Source: Enoplolaimus lenunculus
Lineage: Eukaryota > Nematoda > Enoplea > Enoplida > Thoracostomopsidae
NCBI GenBank assembly: GCA_030248215.1
Contig: JASANG010002365.1
Span: 186,001 to 250,000, forward strand
Direction of reading: 5' to 3'
Length of the DNA stretch: 64,000 nucleotides
Shown: positions 11,795 to 23,700 of the stretch, piece after piece
Layout of the letters: the number at the start of each line of letters is the position of its first letter
Position numbering within the stretch: position 1 is the stretch's first letter
Notes under the pieces: model-generated
The model's database searches: none
What the model was told of the DNA's origin: nothing
The model's input: the letters and a program-made list of their open reading frames with translations, nothing else
Position numbers and translations under genes: made by a program

Positions 11795-13509
11795 ATGTCT
11801 AAAGGTAAGGCTATAGTTTTGACGACGTCTGGCGCGTACGTCACACGTACGACACCGTTGGTGTCACCGCACGGTACCGTTTGTCACCCCGTCACCCGCA
11901 CCACGCCGTTCGTCACCGTACGATATCGTCTGTCACCCCGTCACCCGTACGACGCCGTTCGTCGCCGTACGGTACCGTCTGTCACTCCGTCGTCCACACG
12001 ACGCCTTTCGACGCCGTACGGTACCGTCTCTCACCCCGTCACCCGTACGACGCCGTTCGTCGCCGTACGGTACCGTCTGTCACTCCGTCGTCCACACGAC
12101 GCCTTTCGACGCCGTACGGTACCGTCTATCACCCCGTCACCCGCACGATGCCGTTCGTCGCTGTACGGTACCGTTTGTCACCCCGTCACCCGTACGACGC
12201 CGTTCGTCGCCGTACGGTACCGTCTATCACCCCGTCACCCGCACGATGCCGTTCGTCGCTGTACGGCACCGTCCGTCAGTATACGGTATCGTATATGAAA
12301 TATTCACGTACGATACAGCACAGATGACGGACGGCGCCGTACGACAAGTATAGCGCAACATTGAGCTTTTGATTGCGGTCGCTTTCACTTTGATTTGAAC
12401 AACGCTTAAGAAATAGCTTATTCTTTAATATTTTCGTAACAAAATATATTCTCTAACATACATTGTAAATTGGCTTTAATAATAAGAAAAATAACATCAA
12501 TTTTAAACTTTACTTAACAGATGGAGTACATAAGCTGACTAAAGTTAATATCCAAATAACAACGCTGCGAGCAGTTGCTTAAAATTTGCGGGTTTGAAAT
12601 TCAAAAAATGTTTGCGATTGCAACATTTGCTAAAATTTATGACTTTTTTTTGTCAATTTTAGCGAGTTCACCTCGCGGAGCGTGGGATACGTCAGTACCG
12701 CCGGGACTCGAAGCATTACGAGATATGGAAGAATTGTGTTTGCGACAAAAAATGGAATACGCTGAAAGTAACACGCCAATTGAGCTGTTTAGTCCACAAG
12801 TTTAAACCAGGGTCTCACGGTATCTTATACTCCTCCGAAAATTTACTATCCAGCAGAAAATGCCACATCTTTAGTCTGCCGGTAAGAACCTACCCAGGGG
12901 CAGGTTACGCCAAGGAGGGAGGCAGGTGGGAGCGGACACCCGCAACACCGAAATTTTTCGAAAAAACACTTAAATTTTTAAAACCAAAAAATAAAACGAT
13001 TCTAATTTTGACAAAATATCAACCTTTTTTGAGCGGCTTAATAATAACATCTATAAGTCTTCGCAGCCGCCGAAGGACTAATCTTGGGACTGCCAAAGCA
13101 TCGGCCATATAGGTTTTTAGAAAGGACTAAAATTCTACAGGGGTTAAAGATACAATACAACCGTCTGCCGGCACAAAAACATCCGCCCGGTCAGAAACTT
13201 TTCTAACGACGGACAAAATTAGACATGACACAACGTTTGGTAAAATGGTTCTGAATCATTAGGGCGGATCACATTTTCTAGCCCTTAGCGATGGGTACCA
13301 AGACGTCACATATAATACAAAAAAATAATTAAAAATAAAAAACATTTAAAACAAAGCGAAATTTGTTTATGATTTTTTTCACCATAAAAACTCATTTATC
13401 AATTGAAAATTATTTCAAATTCTGGTTCCTGTTCCTGTTCCGGTATCTGCAAAGAAATTCTGATTCCTGTTCCTGTTCCGGCAAAGTTTAGTTCCTGTTG
13501 CGAACCCTG

Positions 13510-13547
<38 letters not shown>

Positions 13548-16500
13548 TATATATGTATGTATGTATGTATATAATAATTTGAATTTCAGTGTTCACTTGC
13601 TGCGAAACAAGCAACAAATATGAAGTAAAGACAGTGACTGGAAAAACGTTGTATTATGCAAAAGAAGGTAAAATTGATTAATATTTTTAGAACAGGTCTC
13701 CTGATTAATGTTTAAAAACCTATTCGCGGGTGCAAGATTTTATAGAAAAAACTTGCACGCGCAACCTACACATGATCAAGTTGAGTAATAAAACAGCTTT
13801 AAAGTTTTTGGAGCTACCAATAATTCACTGTGAAATTCAAGCTAATAAATTCAATTTAGACTTGCGAACGAAGTTGCAAATCGATTACAATTATTGCATC
13901 TGCAGTTTGAGTTTGGCAATCGGAATCGGCCGTTGACACCGCATGAGACGGTGGCCTCTCAAAAGGCGTACGTCCTGCCCTGCAAAAAATGGTGAGTCAA
14001 ATTGACTCTCTTTGAAATAGGCTTTTCGAGACTACACACACTGAGTTAAATTCCACTCCGCCAGAGTCAAACGTGCGATTCAGTGCGTCGAATTTGACTC
14101 TGTCGGAGTCGAATTTTAGTTTGTGCAGTCCCGTCAAGCCTATTTCGGAGCGCGTCAATTTGACTTACCATTTTTTTGCAGTGTGGAGATGGACAATCGT
14201 ATCGTTGCGTTCGGCGAAAAATGTTCGCTGAAACTCAAACGCTGCGCACTATCCGTAGGCTTTCGGTAAATATCATTGTATTATCTGTAGGTTACGTCTT
14301 ATTACTGCAGATACAAATTGCTGTAATCGTAACTGTTGCGGTTCAACTCGCAGTTTTGATATGTTACTTCGCGACGCACAGGATAACAAAGTTCTACACA
14401 TCGAACGTTCATTTCGACCCTGTGCCGAAAACTGTTTGTACTGCTGTTGCGCTTGTTGTCAAAATGTACGCAGTTGATTCAAGCGAACGGGGTCAAAAAC
14501 TTGTTCAGTGTTGAGTTGAAAGTTTTTAATTGTAATCAGAAATCGCCATTTTATGAACTTATTGACCAAAAAAAGGTTTAACTTGTTGTTGTTGTTGTTG
14601 TTGTTGTTATTGTTGTTGTTTCTATGTTTGCAGACTTTACAAAATTTCCAGCAACAACAACAACAACAACTATAATTAATTACAGGCAGTCGAAGTTACA
14701 CCGCCTGGATCTGGCCGTGTTGTTGTTATTGTTATTGTTTCTATGTTTGCAGACTGCAAAATTTTCAGCAACAACAACAACAATAATAACAACAACAACA
14801 ACAACAACTATATTTAATTACAGGCAGTCGAAGTTACAGCGCCTGGATCTGGCCGGGTATTGGGTCGCGTTCAGGAAGACTGGCATCCATGTGTACCAAA
14901 ATATGAAGTACAAGATGATGATGGCAACGCAGTTTTGTACATAGAAGGCAAATGTTGTACGTGTTCGTTGCTTCCGTGTTGCAAAAAATGCCGAGATGTA
15001 ACATTTACTGTAAGTTTTTTACAAAAATCTTTTTGTTATCTGGCCGCTTTATATCGACACGAACGCTTGTATACAGATTAGCGCTGCTGCAAGCATTTTT
15101 AACCATCTAACCAACTTTAATAGCTACTAGTCAGCTGGTTTTGCGCAATGCGCTAAAGTTGAACGAATGCACAATAATCTGTCTGCAAATTTTCTTTTCT
15201 CACAAATAAAATATTAGGAACAAATAAAGTAATGCTAAAACGTTTCTCAAAATACGTATGTGTGGCATTCCTTAATATTTGGTCCCGCGGTCGGCGCTAT
15301 AAGGGTGCTTCCAAGGCAGTGTACGACTCGAAAGCATATCTGACTACACTGTAAATTCCAGGGAGTTGATTTTAACTCAGAATGAGTTGAATTACTCATT
15401 CTGAGAGTTAGGACAATCAGAAATCAGAATTCTGAGTTGATTCAACTTTATTCAGATTTAATTAATCAACTTCCTCGGAACCAATTCAACTTAGAGTGCA
15501 AGAATCAACGAGACTCAGAGTGACCCAAAGTTCGCTGTCGTTAACTCAGAAATAACTACCTTTCCGTCTGAGTTTATTATTTAACTTAGCGGCATTTACA
15601 GTACTCTGCAGTACAGTGTTTTTTCGTTAATATACCAAAAGTGGATGATTACGGACAGGCGAATGCAGCTGTCGGATTTCGCGTGGTACAAAAAGTTCCA
15701 TAATGCGATGCATTTTTGCTGCCGCCCCCTTATTTAGGGAGGGGTCCATGTCCCATGATAATATTCTGTAGTTTTAAGACCGTATACGGAGCACTCTTTG
15801 GCATGGTATGTCATATATTTCTTTGGCTCTGTGCAAACTTCAACCCCCTTCTAAATAATGGGGTGTAGGCCAAACCGCAACGTGCGCTGGGTACATTCAA
15901 TTGTACACAAAATGTACCCAGTTGCACACTCTTGAAGGGGGGGGGGGGGTTGGCCAAAAACGCAACGCGTGCCAAGTACATTCTTTTCCAAAGAGAATGT
16001 GCTCAATTGCACACTGTTGTTAAATAGGTATTATCCACTCTTGGTTATACTGATTAATGGAGTCTGACTTTTAAAACGACTACCAGCATTAAATATGCTT
16101 TAAGTTGAGAAATTTAGCAATTTGTTTGAGTGATATTCAAAATTTTGCCATTCATAAAAAACGTATGTATCAAAATTGAAATTTTATTTTGCAGATTACA
16201 ACAGCGAAGACAGATGAACAAGTTGGATTTATAAAGAAACAGTGGAGCGGGTATGGCAAAGAATTAATGTCTGACGCTGACGTTTTCGGCATATCGTTTC
16301 CAAGTGATTTAGCAATTGCGACAAAGGCAACGCTACTTGGAGCGACATTTTTAATTGTAAGCCCATGATAAAATCTGTTATTTACCAATACGAATCACAG
16401 CTGGTACGCCTCATATACGACTTTTGGGCAGCGTTCCAGCTGTGTATCGTTTCATATATAAACGAGAGACATCGCACATTCTCAAAGAAGAACAAATTCT

Positions 16501-17202
16501 TTGGAAGGCAATGTACAGTGTACACCATGTAGTAAAGAGTTAGTGAAAAAGAAATGTAAACAAAATGTATATATGTCGTAGTGAAGTCGTAATTCAGCCC
16601 AATTCCGAATTGGATAAGTCCAGCGTGGAATTACGACTTGGGCTAGCCCACGGCGTAATTCTTTTTCTGCTACAAGTGCACGCCTTGCGATTGGTTGTTA
16701 CCTTCAATCTTAAATGCCATACTCAAATACGATTGGCTGATGCGAATACACTTTTCTGATTGGCTAAGTAACCGTTAAGTATCTGTTGGTTACCAAGCAG
16801 TGTGTTTTCCGAAGCTAATTTGCTGTTTCAATAAGCTAATTTGCCGCTATAAATAACCAATCAGAAAACGCACAGCTTTATCAGATATGATTCAACCTTG
16901 GGCTAGCCCAGGTCCCTAGTTCCGCTTTGGAACAGCCCAATTCGAAATTGGGACGAATTTACGACTTGGGCTACAACATATATACTACGCAATTTTCAAA
17001 AATAAAAGGGTTTGGGTGAAATGTTTTAGGGTTGCAGATTTTGCAACAACATTTACTAGCACATAATTGTGAAGCGAGTTGTTACTGTTCCTGATTTATA
17101 CATATTAGTGCTTAAAAGACTACGCTCAGGAGCTGTATATGTATCTGAATTCTTTTTCAGGATTTCATGTTTTTCGAGCACAGCAGTGATGGTTTTGACT
17201 GA
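11795..17202 (+). CDS. Phospholipid scramblase, paralogue A (7 exons)
   Basis: Membrane protein of the PLSCR family, thought to move phospholipids between bilayer leaflets in response to calcium. Exons: tentative 11795-11804, then 12663-12767, 13590-13667, 14311-14465, 14824-15009, 16195-16356, 17161-17202. All introns are GT-AG and the frame holds throughout (245 residues if exon 1 is right). Visible motifs: LRDMEEL near the start, a cysteine-rich cluster (CLYCCCACC) at the end of exon 4, PKYEVQD in exon 5, the calcium-segment motif DADVFGISFPSD in exon 6, and the C-terminal FLIDFMFFE membrane helix end. The long Pro-rich N-terminus of human PLSCR1 is absent. Exon lengths and phases match paralogue B, differing by one codon each in exons 4 and 5. 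Exon 1 (ATG TCT AAA G, then GTAAGG) is weak because it abuts a family G terminus; a start at 12575 running directly into exon 2 is the alternative. Confidence 0.9.
11803..12362. repeat. 49-bp GC-rich minisatellite inside a family G element
   Basis: Positions 11971, 12020, 12069, 12118, 12167, 12216 and 12265 each start GGTACC or GGCACC, exactly 49 bp apart; about nine units in all. The unit is built from CCGTACGGTACCGTCTGTCA-type sequence. The array is bracketed by GGCTATAGTTTTGACGACG and CGACAAGTATAGCGCAACA, which resemble family G ends. Because 49 is not a multiple of three, the long Thr/Pro/Arg open frames across it merely cycle through all frames and are not taken as genes. Confidence 0.85.
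13508..13575. repeat. TA/TATG microsatellite
   Basis: Interrupted (TA)n and (TATG)n ending 14 bases before the exon 3 acceptor of scramblase A. Immediately before it are CTGTTCCTGTTCCGG repeats related to the E/F families. Confidence 0.8.
13979..14183. mobile_element. Family C MITE in scramblase A intron 3
   Basis: Arms TGCAAAAAATGGTGAGTCAA and TTGACTTACCATTTTTTTGCA are complementary. It ends 127 bases before exon 4, so it forms a large potential hairpin close to that acceptor. Confidence 0.8.
14583..14861 (+). repeat. Tandem duplication across the intron 4/exon 5 boundary
   Basis: A block (GTT)n, CTATGTTTGCAGACT, (CAA)n, TTAATTACAG and the first 33 bases of exon 5 occurs twice: at 14583-14718 and 14719-14856. 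The second copy runs on into the true exon 5. The first is a decoy acceptor at 14686 followed by an exon fragment. GTT and AAC tracts in each copy are complementary and could pair. Reading from the decoy stays open through GRVVVIVIVSMFAD and an Asn run, then meets a stop just before the real acceptor. Confidence 0.9.
15347..15602. mobile_element. Family D MITE in scramblase A intron 5
   Basis: Starts CACTGTAAATTCCAGGGAG and ends CATTTACAGT, with repeated AACTCAGAATGAGTTGA-type palindromic segments within. TA precedes the left end. Non-coding, 256 bp. Confidence 0.8.
15635..16044. mobile_element. Family I element
   Basis: Termini CCAAAAGTGGATGATTA and TATTATCCACTCTTGG are inverted repeats. 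Shared internal sequence with the copy at 24.09-24.39 kb includes GTACCCAGTTGCACACTCTT and AAACGCAACG. Contains a G run of about 11. Confidence 0.7.
16568..16984. mobile_element. Family J foldback element
   Basis: Terminal inverted repeats of about 45 bp: TATATATGTCGTAG, AAGTCGTAATTC and CCCAATTCCGAATTGG on the left are matched in reverse complement at the right end. It lies in intron 6 of scramblase A, starting about 210 bases after exon 6. Non-coding, about 417 bp. Confidence 0.75.
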
Positions 17203-17215
17203 ACATGAACCTTAA

Positions 17216-17221
17216 AATAAA
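17216..17221 (+). terminator. Probable polyadenylation signal of scramblase A
   Basis: AATAAA begins 14 bases after the TGA stop. The 3' untranslated region would be very short; no better signal is nearer. Confidence 0.5.
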
Positions 17222-17917
17222 AATCACTACACGGAGTTTTAATGCATTGTTTACTTTAATTTGTGTACGCAATGTAGAAATTGTCAGTCAGTAGTAATAT
17301 GGAAGGTTCTGTTTCGAATTTTGACTTCCGTAAGCCAATGTTGTCGTTTAAAAAATCGCTTGTATCACTAAATTCAGCAAATTTTTTGTCTGATGTATAA
17401 TATTTGCCACCAACGCCCCTTCATAAACGGATATATAGAACCTACGCTGTTTTGAGGAGATATATTTAAATTTACCATTTTATACAGTGACGTACTATAC
17501 GACAACGCAGCTACACACCAAAATAGAGCAATACCTACGAAACTTGTTTTATAGATTGAAACTTTGTTCCTGACAGTTTCACCGAGACACTACGGTGGGT
17601 AATCTTAAGCTGTAATGCCCAACAAGCTTATGTATTTTGGTCAACTTACTACCAGCATTACTTTGTTTGCAATATTTTCTTTATTGAACAAAAATGTGAT
17701 TCGTTCCGTGAAAAGAAAACTTAAATGCAGATTGTTGTGCACTGTAATTTTAGTTAATTGATTTTAACTCAGAATGAATTGCTCCACCCAGAAGTCTTAG
17801 CTCTTGGGCCTCCTAAAGTTTTCAACCTTGCATGTAACTCATTGAAAAGCCTTGAACACCCTCCTGAAACATTTTCACACCCCTAGCAAGGTGAGCTGGC
17901 TACTAGCCTGCTCGAGA

Positions 17918-18075
17918 ATTTGAATTTTCCCACCAAAATTTGAATTTTCCGGCCAAAATTCAAATTTCCCTCCAAAATTTGAATTTTCCCGCCAAAATTT
18001 GATTTTGTTGTCATAATTTGAATTTCCCGGCTAAAATTGAATTTTCGCGCCAAAAGTGTTATTTCCTGCAGTTTT
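17918..18075. repeat. Degenerate tandem repeat of about 20 bp
   Basis: Seven to eight units resembling AAAATTTGAATTTTCCCGCC, varying in the CCCGCC part (CCCACC, CCGGCC, CCCTCC, CGCGCC). Several units contain TTTCCCGC or TTTCGCGC, which resemble E2F sites; this may be coincidence. Confidence 0.8.
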
Positions 18076-18589
18076 ATAAATTCACCCACACAGTTTGAAT
18101 TTCCTGGAAAACTTTAGAAGTCCACACACTATTTGTGGATATTTAACTTGTCCGCTACACCGTTGCCGAAAACGACCAAATGTCCATCAATTTGTGTCGC
18201 AAGTGATGCGATGAAAATTGCTTTTTGTATTAAACAGTATGGACATTTATACTGTTTTTCAAAAAATAGCATCGTTGCATGTGCGAAGTTTACGCATTAT
18301 AACGTGTAAGTCACATTATATCAACACAATCCTTTGTAAGAATCCAAGACTACAAACAACAGCTGATTTTTGTATAAAAACTGCGCGAGAGCGAATTTAT
18401 TTTCAATGAATGTTTTAGATTCCTACATCAAATTATAGTTTGGTGGCTTTTTATGTACGGCTGGGATTTTAAGAAAAATGTTTACAATATAAATACCAAA
18501 AAAAATCTCAAACCACACACTATATTGGAGCCAAAATTTATGTCAGAACAAAATTGGGTCTGAAAGCAGGCTTCAAAATGAACAAATTC

Positions 18590-18880
18590 AAAAGCTGATG
18601 CAGGATCTTTATAGGCAGACTCAGGTGAGACGAAAGGTAGCGAAAATATTGTTTTAATTTGTTAATAGTTTTAGCAAATATCTGCAATGTGTTGTCTGAA
18701 ATCGTTCGACTTTTCGCATATTTTTTTACAAAATTTCGTTACTGTTTTCCTCAAAATTGTGCCAAAAATTAAAACGAATGGCAGCAAACAGAAAAATTTT
18801 GCAAAAATATGCCAAATTTCCCTACCGAAATTTCCGAAACCTTCGACAAAAATTCTTCCGTACCCGGAACCAATGGAACT
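18590..18880. mobile_element. Diverged family E copy
   Basis: Shares with the copies at 31.7-33.6 kb the order GTTAATAGTTTTAGCAAATA, CTGCAATGTG, AAAACGAATGG, TTTTGCAAAAATATGC and CTACCGAAATTTCCG, but has lost the CCGGAGG-rich termini. Probably an old insertion. Confidence 0.6.
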
Positions 18881-20571
18881 TGTATTAAAGATTTTACATA
18901 GCTAGTGCGTATTTTCGACATTTTTTTCGTACATTTGTTTCAGGTTTGGTCAAAGTTAGTTAAGACAGAATCAGTGTAAAACGCCAAATTTTGTAGCCAA
19001 TTAGATGGAAAGCAGAACGCGACGGGGAGTTTTGAACGGATGACATTCAGATATTTCAAAAACTCAACTCTAAACTAAAATTTATTTTCGCAAGAACAAA
19101 CTAACAATTATAGAAGTGTTAGTGTACGATTTGGACTTCGCAATTTGGCCCTGTTTGAGGCTAAAACATCCGAAAACTATAGGTTCTTGACTCATGCAAC
19201 TCTAAGTGATTTGTTTCGGGTTAGTACGCTCTGGAGTGTTAACACCGTGTTTTGCAGGTTTAATACAAGTAACAGAACAAATAATACAGCAGCGTACACC
19301 ATATAAACGTAGGCAACGCCAATTTGACTCACGAAATACGCAATTTTACGAAATTTCGGGATAACTCGAGATTGTGTCAAAATTAGGACTATAGCCACGT
19401 TTTACGTCAAATCCGGGGTTAAACTGTTCAAAAAGCAGCGAATTCACTGCAATTCTGCTCAAACAAATACTGCGCGGCAGGAATAACAATATGCAAGCCG
19501 CCGGATCCATAGTTGCACAATTTGCAACACAAAACACGCAATTTCCGCAGTTTCCAGAGTATCACCAAAATACACCTATTTCCGGGCACTAGGTCGGTAC
19601 TTTTGCTAAAAATCGGTAAATAGCCGTCAATTTGGCTCAATTTCACTAGAATTACTAAAACCTCGGCTAAACTCGTAATACACGCGATATCCGCAATACA
19701 CGTAAAAATGACTTCTCTGAAAATGTCCGAATTCGCTCCAGCAAGCTAGCTACGTTAATAATAATTATTTAGGCTGAAAAACTCAAGGATAAGTCTCGGA
19801 AAATTGGCAGAAAATAAGTTGGGGAATTTTGGGGAGATTTTTGGTAAATTTAAGGGTTTTGAATAGGAAAATGGAATGCGCGAGCAAAAATAACCCAAAA
19901 CTGATTATTTGATATAATACTTTACCATTGAAAAATAATGACAATATATTCGTTTTTCAATAAACTTAGCAATGTTACTAGTTAGGTTTATGGATCTATA
20001 ATTTTTGACTAATTTTTACATCTTTCTTGTGCAGAGGAGAAATTAAGCATGATTTCGAAACTATTGGAAAAGCGAATGCTCTACCGTGGCGCTGCGCTAA
20101 GCGTCTGGCCTTCAACATTCCTTTAAAATTTGGCTGCCGACAGTTTCCCGCAATTTAACTTGTTAACCCAGGTCCCTCAGAATGTAATTTTTTGAAATGT
20201 CTGACCAACGTGACGATTGGCTTTGGTTCGATGTAAATTTATTATTAAGCATGTAGGACATGCGTGTCCCTCCCAGTGCAATACATGCAATAAACAGCAT
20301 GTGTATGTTTGCTTCGTGCGGACATATAGTCCTCGAGAACGTTCTCCGGAGTATATATTTATAGCTTAAAAGTTCAAAACCAACCCGTAACAGCTTTTTC
20401 AGCTGCACTGTAAAAACGTTTCATGGGCTCATTGTACCTACCTAGACTGATAGAGCGATGCAGAGTTTAGCTACTCAGTTTGCATATCGTTGCATTTATA
20501 GATATGTATATTTAATTAAAATTTAGTAAATACGTAGTGTATTTCGGTCTCGAGACTATCACATTGTTGGA

Positions 20572-20646
20572 ATGGCTGACGACGATGTGATTATTAAACA
20601 ACCGACCTCAGGTAAAATTAAGGTTTATTCTAGCTTGTTTGCAAAA

Positions 20647-20701
<55 letters not shown>

Positions 20702-20703
20702 GC

Positions 20704-20737
<34 letters not shown>

Positions 20738-23700
20738 GGCGGCATAGCGTCACGAAGAATACAGAGTTCTCCGGGCAAACGCTACCACCCCCGCGGGGTT
20801 TGTCCGCAGGACGCTGAGATCGGGGCATGGGTCCCTTAAGTGTCGTATACGGGCCGATGTTAGCGCTGGACAATGTATGAGCCAGTGATTCAAGTCTTGT
20901 GGTGCTTCTTTACATTTGCAGCAAATAGGGTCGAAACCGGGCTTGACGACCGCCTTATAAGCCGCAAGTTGAAGGCAATGACCTGCTCGGAGACGTGCGA
21001 GCAAAACTGCATCCTTGCGGCTAAGGCAGCTGTCATTATCGACCGGGCCATCATAGATGATTCGTAGTGACATCTTGTCAGGCGGAGCGTCACGAAATGC
21101 CCTTCTGGAAGCCGATACTGCCGCTGCTAGTGTAACATCGTTCTGAGCTGCGCTGTCCTCAATTGCTGTTGCTGCTTTGGCTGCTGCATCGACTGTCTCG
21201 TTTCCGATAAGGCCGATATGACCAGGGACCCATTGCAGATTTATTCTTCCTCTCGCTCGACGTAAAGCTTTCATTGTCTGTGCCGCTTCTGTTGTTGTGT
21301 TGCTGTTGTTGTTTGCCATACATCTTAATGCCGCACGGCTGTCGGAGCAGATGAGGGTCTCATCAGTGACGTTGTTTTCATATAGCCAATTGGCAGCAAG
21401 TTCCAGAGCTATCAGTTCCGTTTCATACGAGCAGGTCAACGGCGGCACACCTTGTTCGAATCGTTGACAGGGTGTCTTGCATCAATATATCATCAGAACA
21501 ACTTTTGGAGCTAACGTCCAACAAGTCCGGGTAGCTATGCAATTGAGTGCTGTGCACCCACGGTGGCTCATGAAGAACTGTTATCGCTTGTCGTTCCCGT
21601 GACCAGCTGTTGCCGAGGGACGTTTGGGCCAATCGCTGGCCCATTTGACGGAAGCTGCTCCTGATTTTCAAGCGGTGTTGTTGTTGTTGCTGCTGCTGTT
21701 TTGTTGTTGTTGTTGCTGCTGCTGCTGTTTTGTTGTTGTTGTTGTTGTTGTTGTTGTTCTTGTTGTTTTGTTGTTGTTGCATTTTGCTCACGCGTCGCGA
21801 CAAGCCAGTGTCCTTCGAGCCAACGCGCGCACATCTCTCGGGAGTTCCCTAATCGGAAATACCATAAAGGTCTCGCCTCGAAAAAGTATTCCACGGTCGT
21901 GTTGAATTGCCTGGCAATTGGTCAGACAATGTTCTACGGTTTTCGGTTCTTCCTTTCATAATTCGCAAACTGGATCGTGCCCCGGTTTTATCACTGTCAT
22001 ATATATTCGGATGGTGTCCAGTTCGGAACCTCGCCAAATTAGTGTTGTCCTCCTTGGTCAAACCCGCTTCAATTTTTGACCTCGTCTTCGATACATATGT
22101 CGCCTTTGGCCGTTGAGATTTAATGTCTCCTTCTGTTTCCTTCCTCACCCATCTCTTGATCAATCCTTTCACTGTACTCCTGTCAATTACAATCCTTTCC
22201 TATACAATTTTTGTGTTCCCTTCGCCTTCAGATTAGCCCCGTCATTTTCCTTCACCCTACAGTGTCCCGGAATTCATGGCACAGTTACGTTTTTCTTGCA
22301 CTTCCGGCTCTTCCATCGTTCCACAAAGCTCAGCTATTATCACTGTTGTTAAACAGTAGCAGATGTAAGCATTGAAACCGTTCCGTTCATTAGAAGTTTA
22401 ATGTTTGAGATATTTTTCAAATTATAACTATAACGCTTTGTCTTCTGAAGTTTAGTTTCGATCACGGTTGTTTTTCACTATTTACATCAATAGAAAATAC
22501 AGTGTATTTCAGCTGCATTTATGAAAATATTAAAATCGTCACATATATACAGTTATTGCACAACTAATTACACGACATGGGAGAAATAGAAATTGTTTGC
22601 TATTTACAGGCGATATTCCGCTGGTACCTGTTGATGGTTCTCTGCCACCTTCTCTGGAACAATTAAGAGATATGGAAGAGTTGTGCATCAAACAAAAAGT
22701 GGAATATATGGAAAGTATGTGCATTGTATGCCAGGCTTGGCAGCTACTTGTTAAGTAAGACAACATTTATTTTGGTCGTTGAAAAACATTCCTGACACGC
22801 GGTTGTGAAAATGGCACTGAAATACGTGATTTTGTTGACAGAGTAAAATTTAGTATTCCCAACAATATCATTTCAAAATATGTTGTTAAATATTGCAGCA
22901 GTGTTAAAAATAGAAATTTGTGTCAAACATATAAATTGAACTAGAGTTGCACCGGATCGGAATTTATACAGAAACCGGGGCTGAGACAATTAAAATAGCC
23001 ACGATGTTATACTACAGCCATTAGCAAGATTCAGACTTCTAACGCCTTGCATGAACAACAAACAAAACTCGGTACAACATCTTAAAAGAATTACCGTTAC
23101 AAAAGTTTACTAATCAATTGGTTATGGATTGGGTAAATAAGTAATATGTACATAATAAATGACATGTAACAGGAATAATTCATATGTTTCAGTATTTTCG
23201 TGTTGCGAAACTGCAAATAGATACAGCGTGAAAACGGTTACAGGCAAGAAAATGTTCTCAGCGAAAGAAGGTATTTTATAATTCATTTTGTTACGCGTAT
23301 ACATAAGATTAAGTCCGTATTGCTAATTCAAAATGTAGTAAATGTTACTTAGCGGCACTCAAATAACAGCTGTTCTTTCGTGGCCTAAGGTATCCCAAGT
23401 GTTTACGTGACAAAGCTTAACATCTAGCCGATGCATTTTTAACACTTTATTACAGTTTAGGCTTAGAAATCGGAATATATACGCTGAGATATATATTATA
23501 ACGTCCCTTAATAACATTGGTCATCTTTATTAGGTCTTCTAGCGTTATTGTAACCCAATAATGATCTCGAATGTACACGGGCACATGAAAACATTTGAAC
23601 ACATGTATGGCAGAAAACAAATATGTAAAAGTAAAACAATCAGTTCCGTGGCAGTTGGCTTAAATACAATGGCTTAAATACAAATGATTGCTTCAATTTT

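Larger units (their letters stand above)
17222..20571. other. Intergenic spacer between scramblase paralogues
   Basis: No gene. Holds a family D fragment (17740-17784), a 20-bp tandem repeat (17918-18075) and a diverged family E copy (18590-18880). 19100-20570 has no recognised feature; the promoter of paralogue B should lie at its end. Confidence 0.5.

Noticed and set aside
11795-12327. Thr/Pro/Arg-rich proteins over the GC-rich repeat
   Set aside because: The 49-bp period shifts the frame every unit, so several overlapping open frames appear; none has a domain and the region lies in a MITE.
20572-20873. Poly-Cys, poly-Val or poly-Gln proteins
   Set aside because: Read-through of the (TTG/CAA)n tract. 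Only the first 40 bases from 20572 are coding, as exon 1 of scramblase B.
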